Part shown: one piece after another, positions 14,075 to 23,275 of the stretch
How positions within the stretch are numbered: position 1 is the first letter of the stretch
How the letters are laid out: each line of letters starts with the position of its first letter
Origin: an uncultured Pelagibacteraceae bacterium
GTDB lineage: Bacteria; Pseudomonadota; Alphaproteobacteria; Pelagibacterales; Pelagibacteraceae
DNA length: 64,000 bases
NCBI GenBank assembly: GCA_902596975.1
Contig: CACJWS010000005.1
Location: 7,501-71,500, forward strand
Direction: 5' to 3'
Notes under the pieces: model-generated
The model's database searches: none
What the model was told of the DNA's origin: nothing
What the model saw: the letters and a program-made list of their open reading frames with translations, nothing else
Translations under genes and position numbers: made by a program

Positions 14075-15181
14075 CTAAGAAATTATTAATAGTAAAATTA
14101 AAAATAAAAATATTATCGAAATAGTAACTAATAATTTTTTATTAAATTTCATTTTCGAAATCAAATTTTGTACAAAATTTAAATCAACTGTGAGTTTATC
14201 TTGATTAATAGCATTAGTACTAAACCCTTTATTCCTTCCAATATCTAAAAACTTATTCTTTCTTTGATTTAATATTTCTTCCTCATTTAATGTAACAAAT
14301 TTACTTAAGTTTCTATCAATAGCATTACGCACATTATCTAAAATAAGATCTTTATCTCGATGCGCACCACCTAAAGGTTCGGGTATTATTTCATCAATAA
14401 TTTCTAGTTTTAAAAGATCTTTTGCTGAAAGTTTCATTGCTTTTGCGGCTTCCAAAGTCTTCGTTGGATCTCGCCAGAGTATTGTTGCACACCCTTCTGG
14501 AGATATTACTGAATATATTGCATTCTCTAACATCAATACTTTACTGGAAGATGCTAATGCAATCGCACCGCCAGAACCTCCTTCACCTATTATTATAGAT
14601 AAAGTAGGAACAGTCAGTTGCATAGAACATTCAATAGACTTTGCAATTGCTTCTGCTTGTCCTCTCTCTTCAGCACCAACTCCTGGGTAAGCACCTGGTG
14701 TATCAACAAAATTAATGATTGGTATTTTAAATTTATTAGCCAAATTCATTAATCTTATTGTTTTTCTGTAACCTTCTGGTCTCATCATCCCAAAATTTCT
14801 CTCAATCCTAGAATCTAAATTTTCTCCTTTTTCCTGTCCTATAACTAAGACTGATTTAGAATTAAACTTACCAAAACCGCAAATTACTGATTTATCTTCT
14901 CCATAAAATCTATCTCCTGATAGTGAAATAAATTCTTCAAATAAATTATCTATAAAATATTTAGATTTAGGTCTATCTTCATGTCTGGCAACCAATGTTG
15001 TTTGCCATGCATCAAGATTTGAATATACATCTTTGAGTTTTTTATCTATTTCATTTTGTAGATCTGTAATTTTATTCGTGTCTACTTCTGAAAGACCGTC
15101 TTGATTATAAGGATCTTTTAATTTATCCAATTCTATTTCTAAGTTTTTAATATCTGTCTCAAAATTTAAATAATTTTTCAT
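14075..15181 (-). CDS. accA: acetyl-CoA carboxylase carboxyltransferase subunit alpha with extra C-terminal hydrophobic tail
   Basis: FGMMRPEGYRKTIRLMNLANKF, DTPGAYPGVGAEERGQAEAIA, GEGGSGGAIA; C-terminus ends KKLLVTISIIFLFLILLLIIS. Confidence 0.95.
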   Translation of the reverse strand: MKNYLNFETDIKNLEIELDKLKDPYNQDGLSEVDTNKITDLQNEIDKKLKDVYSNLDAWQTTLVARHEDRPKSKYFIDNLFEEFISLSGDRFYGEDKSVICGFGKFNSKSVLVIGQEKGENLDSRIERNFGMMRPEGYRKTIRLMNLANKFKIPIINFVDTPGAYPGVGAEERGQAEAIAKSIECSMQLTVPTLSIIIGEGGSGGAIALASSSKVLMLENAIYSVISPEGCATILWRDPTKTLEAAKAMKLSAKDLLKLEIIDEIIPEPLGGAHRDKDLILDNVRNAIDRNLSKFVTLNEEEILNQRKNKFLDIGRNKGFSTNAINQDKLTVDLNFVQNLISKMKFNKKLLVTISIIFLFLILLLIIS

Positions 15182-15331
15182 TGGTTTATTATATATTATT
15201 TTTAGGCGATAAAATGATCTAATTATAACAATTATATTTTTTCAGAGATGAAAAATAACATTTTTTCAAATAAATTAATGACATAATTTATTGATTGTCA
15301 TATACAACGATTTCTAAATTTATAAAAAATT

Positions 15332-17482
15332 ATGAGTGATACTTTTATCAAAATAAATACTTTATCAGTATCTAAGAATTTAGCTGATTTTGTAAATAAT
15401 GAACTTCTTCCAGGATTAGATGTTAATGAAAAAAATTTCTGGGATGGATTTGATAAAAGTATTAATGAACTTGCTCCAATCAATAAAAAGCTATTAGAAA
15501 CTCGAGAAACTATTCAATCGGAAATTGATTTATGGTTAAAAAAAAATAAAAATCGAGAGTTTAATCATCAAGAGTATAAGAACTTTTTAAAAGAAATTGG
15601 ATATTTAAAGGAAGAGGGAAACGATTTTAAAATAGATACAAAAAAGCTTGATAGTGAGATTTCTAGTATTGCAGGCCCTCAACTCGTAGTTCCAATAATG
15701 AATTCTAGATATACATTAAATGCTGCTAATGCAAGATGGGTAAGTCTTTATGATAGTTTATATGGTACAGATTTAATTGAGTCTGAAGAAACAGGTAGTC
15801 AAAAGTATGACCCTCTCAGAGGACAAGAGGTAATAAAATTTGCTCGTAATTTTCTAAATGATCACTTCTCTATCAATGAAATTCATTGGAAAGATATAAA
15901 TGGATTTAAAATAGAGGGAAGTAACTTAAAAATATTAAAAGACAATAAAGAGTTTGAGTTAGTAGATAAAAATAAATTTATTGGATACAGAGGAGAACCT
16001 AATAGTCCAACAACAATAATTTTAGAAAACAATAATTTAAAAATTGAGATAATAATTAACCCTAAAGCTTTCAGCGCTGTTCAGGATGCTGCAGGAATAA
16101 GTGACATAATTATAGAGTCTGCAATATCTACAATATGTGATAACGAAGATAGTGTTGCAGCGGTAGACTCAGAAGATAAAATTTTGTGTTACAGAAATTG
16201 GTTAGGTTTGATGAAAGGGACTCTAAAATCCGTCTTTGAAAAAGATGGGAAAACTTTAGAAAGAAAACTCAATCCAGATAGAAGTTATATTTCAAAAGAA
16301 AATAAAAAAGAAAAGTTACACGGTAGAAGCTTACTTTTAATTAGAAATGTTGGTCATCTAATGACCAATTCAGCAATTATTTTAGAAGATGGTTCTGAAA
16401 TTCCAGAAGGTATCATGGACGCATTTATAACAACTGCTGCAGCAATTCATGATTTAAAAAGAAAAGGTAACTCAAGAACAGGTTCTATATATATTGTAAA
16501 ACCAAAAATGCATGGGCCAGAAGAGACTGCTTTTACAGATAAAATATTTACTAGAGTTGAAGAAATATTAAAACTTGAAAAAAATACAATTAAGTGTGGC
16601 ATTATGGACGAAGAAAGAAGAACATCTGTAAACTTAAAAGAATGTATACGAACATTAAAGAGTAGAGTTTTTTTTATAAATACTGGCTTTTTGGATAGAA
16701 CTGGAGATGAAATGCATACATCAATGGAAGCAGGTCCAATGATAAAAAAAGGAGACATGAAAAAATCAAAGTGGATAAAGGCTTACGAAGATAACAATGT
16801 TGATGTTGGCTTAAAATGTGGATTTTCAGGTGTTGCACAAATAGGTAAAGGTATGTGGGCTATGCCAGATAAAATGAAAGATATGATTGATCAAAAAATA
16901 TCACATCTTGAAGCTGGTGCAAATTGCGCATGGGTCCCTTCTCCTACCGCAGCTTCTTTGCATGCAATGCATTATCACAAGCTAAACATTTTTGAAAAAC
17001 ACGAAAAATTAAATAATAATAAAATAAATTATATTGATGACTTATTATCCATTCCAATAGCAGACAGACCTAATTGGAGTAACGAAGAAATAAATAACGA
17101 GTTATGTAACTCGGCTCAAACAATATTAGGATACGTTGTTAGGTGGGTAGATCAAGGAATAGGATGCTCTAAAGTTCCAGATATAAATAACGTTGGATTG
17201 ATGGAGGATAGAGCAACACTTAGAATATCATCACAACATATAGCAAACTGGCTACATCATGGTATTTGCTCAAATAGACAAGTTTTAGAAATTCTTAAGA
17301 AAATGGCAAAGATAGTTGACAAACAAAATCAAGGAGATCCTGAATACCAAAATATGTCTCCAAATTACGATAAGTCAATATCTTTTAAAGCAGCATGTGA
17401 ATTAATTTTCCATGGCAAGTCACAACCATCAGGTTACACTGAACCTCTGTTGCATTTAAATAGATTAATTAAAAAAAGCTAA
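15332..17482 (+). CDS. glcB: malate synthase G
   Basis: TGFLDRTGDEMHTSMEAGPM, CGFSGVAQIGKGMWAMPD, ANCAWVPSPTAASLHAMHYH; 716 aa. Confidence 0.97.
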   Translation: MSDTFIKINTLSVSKNLADFVNNELLPGLDVNEKNFWDGFDKSINELAPINKKLLETRETIQSEIDLWLKKNKNREFNHQEYKNFLKEIGYLKEEGNDFKIDTKKLDSEISSIAGPQLVVPIMNSRYTLNAANARWVSLYDSLYGTDLIESEETGSQKYDPLRGQEVIKFARNFLNDHFSINEIHWKDINGFKIEGSNLKILKDNKEFELVDKNKFIGYRGEPNSPTTIILENNNLKIEIIINPKAFSAVQDAAGISDIIIESAISTICDNEDSVAAVDSEDKILCYRNWLGLMKGTLKSVFEKDGKTLERKLNPDRSYISKENKKEKLHGRSLLLIRNVGHLMTNSAIILEDGSEIPEGIMDAFITTAAAIHDLKRKGNSRTGSIYIVKPKMHGPEETAFTDKIFTRVEEILKLEKNTIKCGIMDEERRTSVNLKECIRTLKSRVFFINTGFLDRTGDEMHTSMEAGPMIKKGDMKKSKWIKAYEDNNVDVGLKCGFSGVAQIGKGMWAMPDKMKDMIDQKISHLEAGANCAWVPSPTAASLHAMHYHKLNIFEKHEKLNNNKINYIDDLLSIPIADRPNWSNEEINNELCNSAQTILGYVVRWVDQGIGCSKVPDINNVGLMEDRATLRISSQHIANWLHHGICSNRQVLEILKKMAKIVDKQNQGDPEYQNMSPNYDKSISFKAACELIFHGKSQPSGYTEPLLHLNRLIKKS

Positions 17483-17491
17483 TTGACCACT

Positions 17492-18094
17492 TTATAAATC
17501 TCTTCTATTTTTAAAAGCAGATATAAGTGTTCCATCATCTGAAGTTTCGATTTCTCCACCAACAGGCAAACCTTGAGCTAATTTTGAAATTTTAACTTTT
17601 ATAGTTTTTAAGCTGTCCTGAATATAAAAAGCGGTAGTTTGTCCTTCAACTGTAGCACTAGTTGCTAAAATTACTTCATCAATATTATCATTTTTTATTC
17701 TTTCTATAAGAGAATTAATAAGTAAATTTTCTCTATTATTGCCGTTAGCACTATCAGAGATCGTGCCTCCTAAAATATGATAGTAACCTTGAAAAATAGA
17801 TGAGCTTTCTATTGCCCACTGATCCGAAATATTTTCAACAACACATATTTTGCTATATTTTTTGTTTTTGTCTTCGCAATTATTACAAGGATTATTGTTA
17901 GATTTTAATGTTCCACAATTTTTGCAGCGTTCTATATTTTTAAATACATCGCTAAGATTATTAGCCAGAGGTTTTAATATTTCTTTTCGATTGTTAATCA
18001 TTTTTAAAATTATTCTTTTTGCAGATTTAGGTCCAAGACCTGGTAATTTAGATATTAATTTAATTAAATTTTCTATTTCCGGTAGATTTTGCAT
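17492..18094 (-). CDS. recR: recombination mediator protein RecR
   Basis: LPGLGPKSAKRI, C4 zinc finger CKNC...CNNC, TOPRIM region, LPVGGEIETSDDGTL. Confidence 0.95.
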   Translation of the reverse strand: MQNLPEIENLIKLISKLPGLGPKSAKRIILKMINNRKEILKPLANNLSDVFKNIERCKNCGTLKSNNNPCNNCEDKNKKYSKICVVENISDQWAIESSSIFQGYYHILGGTISDSANGNNRENLLINSLIERIKNDNIDEVILATSATVEGQTTAFYIQDSLKTIKVKISKLAQGLPVGGEIETSDDGTLISAFKNRRDL

Positions 18095-18098
18095 TTAA

Positions 18099-18416
18099 TT
18101 ATAAAGGCCATTTAAATCCTGGCACACCTAATCCACCTGTTGCTTTGGATATCTCTTCTGAAGTTTTTGATTTCAATTTACTCTTTGCATCGTTATGTGC
18201 AGCAATTATTAAATCCTGAATTATTTCTTTATCTTCCTTAAGCACATTGTCGCTTAATAAAATTTTAGTTATTTCACCCTCACCGTTTAATAAAATAGTA
18301 ACTGCGTCACCTCCTGATACACCTTTAACTTCAATTCTTTTTAAATTCTCCTGACTTTCTTTCATTTTTTTTTCGATCTCTTTTGCTTTTTCTAGAATTT
18401 TATTAAAATCAGTCAT
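18099..18416 (-). CDS. YbaB/EbfC family nucleoid-associated protein
   Basis: Small protein with GVSGGDAVTILLNGEGEITKILLS and GLGVPGFKWPL; between recR and dnaX as usual. Confidence 0.93.
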   Translation of the reverse strand: MTDFNKILEKAKEIEKKMKESQENLKRIEVKGVSGGDAVTILLNGEGEITKILLSDNVLKEDKEIIQDLIIAAHNDAKSKLKSKTSEEISKATGGLGVPGFKWPL

Positions 18417-20019
18417 CTTTTTTTATAATATCAATTAATTCTATATCTTGAATTGTTTTTATTAAATTTGAATATTCTGGAGATTTTTTAAATTCTTTAA
18501 TAATTTTTTCATTTTTATTTTTTTTTTTTTCTTTTTCACTGATCGCACCTTTTTCTTTTGAAAAAGTTATAAGCCATCTTTTGTTGGTCCAGTCATATAG
18601 TTTTTCAGATAAATCTTTTACAAAATTTTTGTTTAATTTTTCATTAAAAGCAATTTCAATATTCATATTAGAAAATGATACTAGGTTGACATTATTTTCA
18701 AGCTCGTATTTCAGTTTCATTTCTTTTTTATATTGACACATTTTTATTAAGTCTTCAAAATTATTGATTTCATCTACATATTTTTTTTCAATTTTTTCTT
18801 CTTCCTGTTTAAAATTTTTAATTTGACTAATTGCTTCATTGTTTTCAGTGTTGTTTACTTCAACTTTTTTTGTTGGAGAACTTTTTAAATTATTTTGGTT
18901 TGAATTATCTTTAGATTTTTTTTTTTTTAAATAAGTCAATTGTATGAGGAACATCTCAATTAATAAATTTGGATTGGCCACTAAATTTATTTCTTTCAAA
19001 GTTTTTAATGTAAACTCCCAAAATAATAATATTTCACTTTGTTCGATTTTTTTTGATAAGGAGATTAGTTTTTTATAATCACTATCATTTAATGAAAAGT
19101 TATTTCCTTCATTTTCTATATGAGAAATATTCTTCACAAAATATAAAATTTCTAAAAAGTCATTCAAAAAAATATTGGGTTCAACACCTGAATTATACAA
19201 ATTACGGTAATGAAGAATTATTTTTTCCTCGTTTCCTGAAAAAATTATATCTAATAGATCTATATACGAACTTTTATCAACATACCCTAAAATCTTTTGT
19301 GCATCTTCATAAGTTAAAGAATTTTCATTGAGCGATATAGTTGCTCTATCAAGCAAAGAAAGGGCATCTCTAACTGATCCTTCTGAAATTTTGACTATTA
19401 ATTTTATTGCATTGTCCTCAACAATCTTTTTTTCTTTTAATGTTATATCTTTTAAATAATTAAATAATTCCTCAGATTTAATTCTTGATAAATCATACCT
19501 TTGACACCTTGAAATCACTGTAATAGGTATTTTTTTTATTTCAGTGGTAGCAAATATAAACTTTAAGTATTTTGGAGGTTCTTCTAATGTTTTGAGTAAT
19601 GCATTAAATGCTTGCTTACTTAGCATGTGCACTTCATCAATAATAAAAATTTTATACTTTGCGACTGTTGGTGGATATCTTGAAAATTCTATTAGCTCTC
19701 TAACATCATCAACTCCTGTTCTGCTGGCAGCATCCATTTCAAGAACATCAATGTGATTAGAATTTGTTATAGAAACACAATGATTGCATTTATTTTCACA
19801 AATGCTCTCAACTGCATTTTCACAATTCAATGCTTTGGCAACAATTCTTGCGAAAGTTGTTTTTCCGATCCCCCTTATACCAGTAAATAAGAAAGCATTA
19901 GTTGGACTCTTATTTTTTATTGAATTATAAATCGTAATTGCTATTTCTTCGTGACCAATTAAATCTTTAAAAGTTTGAGGTCTGTATTTTAGTGCGAGGA
20001 CTTTAGAATTATTTGTCAT
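18409..20019 (-). CDS. dnaX: DNA polymerase III subunit gamma/tau
   Basis: KYRPQTFKDLIGHE, GIRGIGKTTFARIVAKALNC, IDEVHMLSKQAFNALLKTLEEPP. The ORF-track start at 20052 lies inside the SRP RNA; MTNNSKVLALKYRPQ at 20019 is the likely start. Confidence 0.95.
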   Translation of the reverse strand: MTNNSKVLALKYRPQTFKDLIGHEEIAITIYNSIKNKSPTNAFLFTGIRGIGKTTFARIVAKALNCENAVESICENKCNHCVSITNSNHIDVLEMDAASRTGVDDVRELIEFSRYPPTVAKYKIFIIDEVHMLSKQAFNALLKTLEEPPKYLKFIFATTEIKKIPITVISRCQRYDLSRIKSEELFNYLKDITLKEKKIVEDNAIKLIVKISEGSVRDALSLLDRATISLNENSLTYEDAQKILGYVDKSSYIDLLDIIFSGNEEKIILHYRNLYNSGVEPNIFLNDFLEILYFVKNISHIENEGNNFSLNDSDYKKLISLSKKIEQSEILLFWEFTLKTLKEINLVANPNLLIEMFLIQLTYLKKKKSKDNSNQNNLKSSPTKKVEVNNTENNEAISQIKNFKQEEEKIEKKYVDEINNFEDLIKMCQYKKEMKLKYELENNVNLVSFSNMNIEIAFNEKLNKNFVKDLSEKLYDWTNKRWLITFSKEKGAISEKEKKKNKNEKIIKEFKKSPEYSNLIKTIQDIELIDIIKKDD

Positions 20020-20023
20020 AATA

Positions 20024-20111
20024 GGAGACCAACCAACCTGGAAAAAACTCATTACCCTTGCTCTTTTTCAAGTCTGGGGGAGTTCATGGCTATTCCACCT
20101 GGAAGGCCTCC
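20024..20111 (-). ncRNA. ffs: small bacterial signal recognition particle RNA (4.5S-type)
   Basis: Reverse complement GGAGGCC...GAACTCCCCCAGACTTGAAAAAGAGCAAGGGTAATGAGTT...GGTCTCC: terminal 7-bp stem, CAGA/AGCA asymmetric internal loop and GAAA tetraloop of SRP helix 8; TATAAT box at 20118-20123 (reverse complement) just upstream; next to dnaX. Confidence 0.88.
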
Positions 20112-20156
20112 AAATGTATTATAACAATAATTTTTTCCAATCTACAATAAAGTTAA

Positions 20157-20987
20157 TTATTTTTTTTCTCTAAATTCATGAGCTTTATAAACACCTAGCA
20201 CGTGCATATCTTCACAATGAAAAGCTAACTCTTCTAACGAATTTTTGATTTTTTTTTCATCTAAATGTCCATCTATGTCACAAAGAAAAAAAAAAGAAGA
20301 AAAAGAATTTTTTTCGGGAAAGCTTTGAAGTTTTGTCATGTTTACTCCATTTATAGCAAATCCCGATAAAGCAGAATATAAAGCTGCAGGCTTGTCCCTT
20401 AGTTTAAATAAAAAAGAAGTTATATACTTCTTATTATCTTTTTCTGGTTGAATTATTTCTTTTCCCATTATTAAAAACCTTGTGAAATTATCTTTATCAT
20501 CTTGGATATTTTCACTTAGAATTTGAAGATTATATATTTTGGCGCTCAAACTAGATGCTATAGCACCTTTTGTTCTATCTTTTTTTGTAGCAATATATTT
20601 TGCTGAACCGGCTGTATCGGCCCTAACATTTCCTATCAAATCATTTTTTTTTATAAATTGAGATGCTTGGCTTAATGCTTGAGCATGAGAGTAAACATCT
20701 TTAATTTCCGACAATTTCGAACCTTTGATGCCTATTAAATTATGGTTAATTGGGAAAAAGTACTCTTCATAAATATTTAGTCTGTATTTAAATATTAAAT
20801 ACTCTACTCCAATATTCCCTGTTGTTTTATTGGATTCTGGTATAATTGCTTTTGTGTTTGAGTCTATACTTGCTTTTTCGAAACACTCATCAAATGTTTT
20901 ACATGACTCAGTTTCTATATTTGGATACATTTTTTTTGCACAACTTTCGCTATAACTTCCAGATATTCCTTGATAAACAATCTTCAT
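20157..20987 (-). CDS. pheA: prephenate dehydratase
   Basis: YQGISGSYSESCAKKMYP, N.TRFLIMGKE, ACT domain KPAALYSALSGFAINGVNMTKLQSFP. Confidence 0.92.
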   Translation of the reverse strand: MKIVYQGISGSYSESCAKKMYPNIETESCKTFDECFEKASIDSNTKAIIPESNKTTGNIGVEYLIFKYRLNIYEEYFFPINHNLIGIKGSKLSEIKDVYSHAQALSQASQFIKKNDLIGNVRADTAGSAKYIATKKDRTKGAIASSLSAKIYNLQILSENIQDDKDNFTRFLIMGKEIIQPEKDNKKYITSFLFKLRDKPAALYSALSGFAINGVNMTKLQSFPEKNSFSSFFFLCDIDGHLDEKKIKNSLEELAFHCEDMHVLGVYKAHEFREKK

Positions 20988-21716
20988 TTAATTTATTATT
21001 TTATAATACTTATCCAAGTCTTCTTTAGTGTCAATTCCAAGCGAAAATTTTTTTGCTAATAAAACATTAATATTCATATTATTATCTAAAGCCCTTAACT
21101 GCTCTAGTCTTTCATTTTTTTCATTTTGGGTCTGGTCTAAATTTACAAACTTTTCTAAAGTAGAGAGCTTGTATAAATATATACCATAATGATGATAAAT
21201 ATATTTTATATTATTAAGAATTTTTCTTGAAAAATTTTGAGCTGGTGAAATAGAAAAATTCGAGATTTCATTTTTTGTGAGAACTTTAACTATGTTTTCA
21301 TTTTGATAGTCTTTTTGATTTTTTATTTTATATGCTAAAGTCGAAAATTCTAAATTATTTTCTTTTGAGATAGTATTAAGATTTGAAATATCATCTGGAC
21401 TTATCATTGGTTCATCTCCTTGAACATTTATAATGTAGTCTTCAAAATGTAAATCTAATTTTTTTGATGCTTCGTAAACCCTGTCTGTTCCAGTTAAATG
21501 AGTTGATTTAGTTAAAATAAATTTACCGCCATAACTTTCTACCACATCAGCGATTTCTTTGTCACACGTTGCAACATAAACATCACCTACACCACTTTTA
21601 ACAGCTTTTTCATACACATGAATTATTAATGCTTTGTTATTAATTTTAATAAGAGGTTTGTTAGGAAATCTTGAAGCGGCCAGTCTAGAGGGAATTATAA
21701 TAACAGATTTACTCAT
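20988..21716 (-). CDS. kdsB: 3-deoxy-manno-octulosonate cytidylyltransferase
   Basis: IIPSRLAASRFPNKPL, VQGDEPMI, HYGIYLYKLSTLEKFV, LEQLRALDN. Confidence 0.95.
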   Translation of the reverse strand: MSKSVIIIPSRLAASRFPNKPLIKINNKALIIHVYEKAVKSGVGDVYVATCDKEIADVVESYGGKFILTKSTHLTGTDRVYEASKKLDLHFEDYIINVQGDEPMISPDDISNLNTISKENNLEFSTLAYKIKNQKDYQNENIVKVLTKNEISNFSISPAQNFSRKILNNIKYIYHHYGIYLYKLSTLEKFVNLDQTQNEKNERLEQLRALDNNMNINVLLAKKFSLGIDTKEDLDKYYKIIN

Positions 21717-21813
21717 AAATTCATATTTTATGCGTCTTTGAGACGCAAATTTTAAAATTAAATTTCGTTTTAATTTTGTTTAACATGTTATACGACCATA
21801 TTATTATTAAATC

Positions 21814-22353
21814 ATGGACTCTTTTGAAATAAATAAAATTATAGCAGCCGTTCTACTTATTGCACTAATTGTAATTGGAATAGGAAAAATTTCAGATGTA
21901 GCTTTCCATGTTAAAAAACCTGAAAAATCAGCATACAAGGTTGAGATTTTACAAAATGACACCATTTCAGTTTCAAATGAAAAGAAGGTTGAGGAAAAAG
22001 TTGATATTAGTGCATTGCTAGCTTTAGGAAATATTGCACATGGAGAAAAAGTTTTCAAGAAATGTGCAGCTTGTCATTTAGTTAATAAAGGTGGAGAAAA
22101 TAAAATTGGGCCAGCACTTTACGGTGTAATTGGAAGAAAAGTTGCTTCTAAAGTTGATTATAAATATTCAAAAGCAATGGCGGCATATGACAAAAATTGG
22201 ACATTCGAAGAAATGAACGGATATTTAAAAAAACCTCAAAGTTATATTAAAGGCACTAAAATGGCATTTGCAGGTTTAAGAAAAGAAAAAGACAGAGCTT
22301 CAGTTATTTTATATCTTAACCAAAACTCAGATAGCCCTTTACCACTACCTTAA
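21814..22353 (+). CDS. membrane-anchored c-type cytochrome
   Basis: N-terminal TM, GEKVFKKCAACHLVNKGGENKIGPALYGVIGRK (CXXCH), GTKMAFAGLRKEKDRASVILYL. Confidence 0.93.
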   Translation: MDSFEINKIIAAVLLIALIVIGIGKISDVAFHVKKPEKSAYKVEILQNDTISVSNEKKVEEKVDISALLALGNIAHGEKVFKKCAACHLVNKGGENKIGPALYGVIGRKVASKVDYKYSKAMAAYDKNWTFEEMNGYLKKPQSYIKGTKMAFAGLRKEKDRASVILYLNQNSDSPLPLP

Positions 22354-23274
22354 TTTTCCAAAACAGTATAACAAAATACTTTTTTGAACATGAACCCTGT
22401 TTAAAGCTTGTTGCCAAACATGAGAATTTTTTCCTAAAAAAACTTCTTCGTCAACTTCATCACCTCTAGGCAAACAATGTAGAAAAATACAACCCTTATT
22501 AGTGTTTTTAAACAAGCTTTTTTTAATTTTAAATTTTTGAAATTGCTTAATTTTACTTCTTTTGTTAACGTTATCGTTCAGAGATATAACTTTATCTGAA
22601 AAAATTACATCGGCATTGTAAGCTGCTTTTTTTGGATCATTATAAATATATATTTTTTTATTATTTTTTTTTACCCAATTTTTAACTTTTTTTTTTGGTT
22701 CAAATTTCTTTGGACACCCAATACTTAATCTGAAAGAAAATTTTACAGAGGCCGCGATTAAGCTATTTAGAACATTATTTGAATCGCCAATCCAGCAAAT
22801 ATTTAATTTTGATACTTGTTTTTTTTTAATTTCTTCTATTGTAAAAATATCTGATATTACTTGTGTTGGATGAGATGAAGGGCTCAAACCATTAATGATA
22901 GGTATAGTTAAATATTTTTTAAAATCATCTATTTTTTTATCATTATCAGTTCTTAACATAAATCCGTCTGCGTAAGTTGAAATGATTTTTGCAGTATCAG
23001 CTATCGTCTCACCACCCTGCCCAAGATGAAGTTCGTTAGATTTTAGCGTTAAAGTTCCTCCGCCAAGTTGTTTGATTGCTAAATAAAAACTTATTCTTGT
23101 TCTTATGCTAGCTTTTTCAAACATCTGAACCAACATTTTACCTTTTAATGGAGATCCATTATCAGGCTCTAGAGTATTTAGATTTTTTCTTAGTTTTTTT
23201 CTTTTTTTTGCATCAATAATAATGTTCCTTAGGTCTTTACTAGGAATATCTTTTAAATTTATAAAATGTTTCAT
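22345..23274 (-). CDS. argF: ornithine carbamoyltransferase
   Basis: FEKASIRTRISFYLAIKQLGG, SSHPTQVISDIFTI, WIGDSNNVLNSLI, FLHCLPRGDEVDEEVF. Confidence 0.9.
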   Translation of the reverse strand: MKHFINLKDIPSKDLRNIIIDAKKRKKLRKNLNTLEPDNGSPLKGKMLVQMFEKASIRTRISFYLAIKQLGGGTLTLKSNELHLGQGGETIADTAKIISTYADGFMLRTDNDKKIDDFKKYLTIPIINGLSPSSHPTQVISDIFTIEEIKKKQVSKLNICWIGDSNNVLNSLIAASVKFSFRLSIGCPKKFEPKKKVKNWVKKNNKKIYIYNDPKKAAYNADVIFSDKVISLNDNVNKRSKIKQFQKFKIKKSLFKNTNKGCIFLHCLPRGDEVDEEVFLGKNSHVWQQALNRVHVQKSILLYCFGKLR

Positions 23275-23275
23275 C

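Noticed and set aside
20020-20052. N-terminal extension of dnaX (MSFFQVGWSPI)
   Set aside because: Lies within the SRP RNA; the internal Met MTNNSK at 20019 precedes the conserved region.
22345-23274. Unusual ArgF motifs (KASIRTR, HPTQ, HCLPRGDEV)
   Set aside because: Overall family motifs and position beside argD fit ornithine carbamoyltransferase; the differences are plausible clade variation and not strong enough to call a new function.
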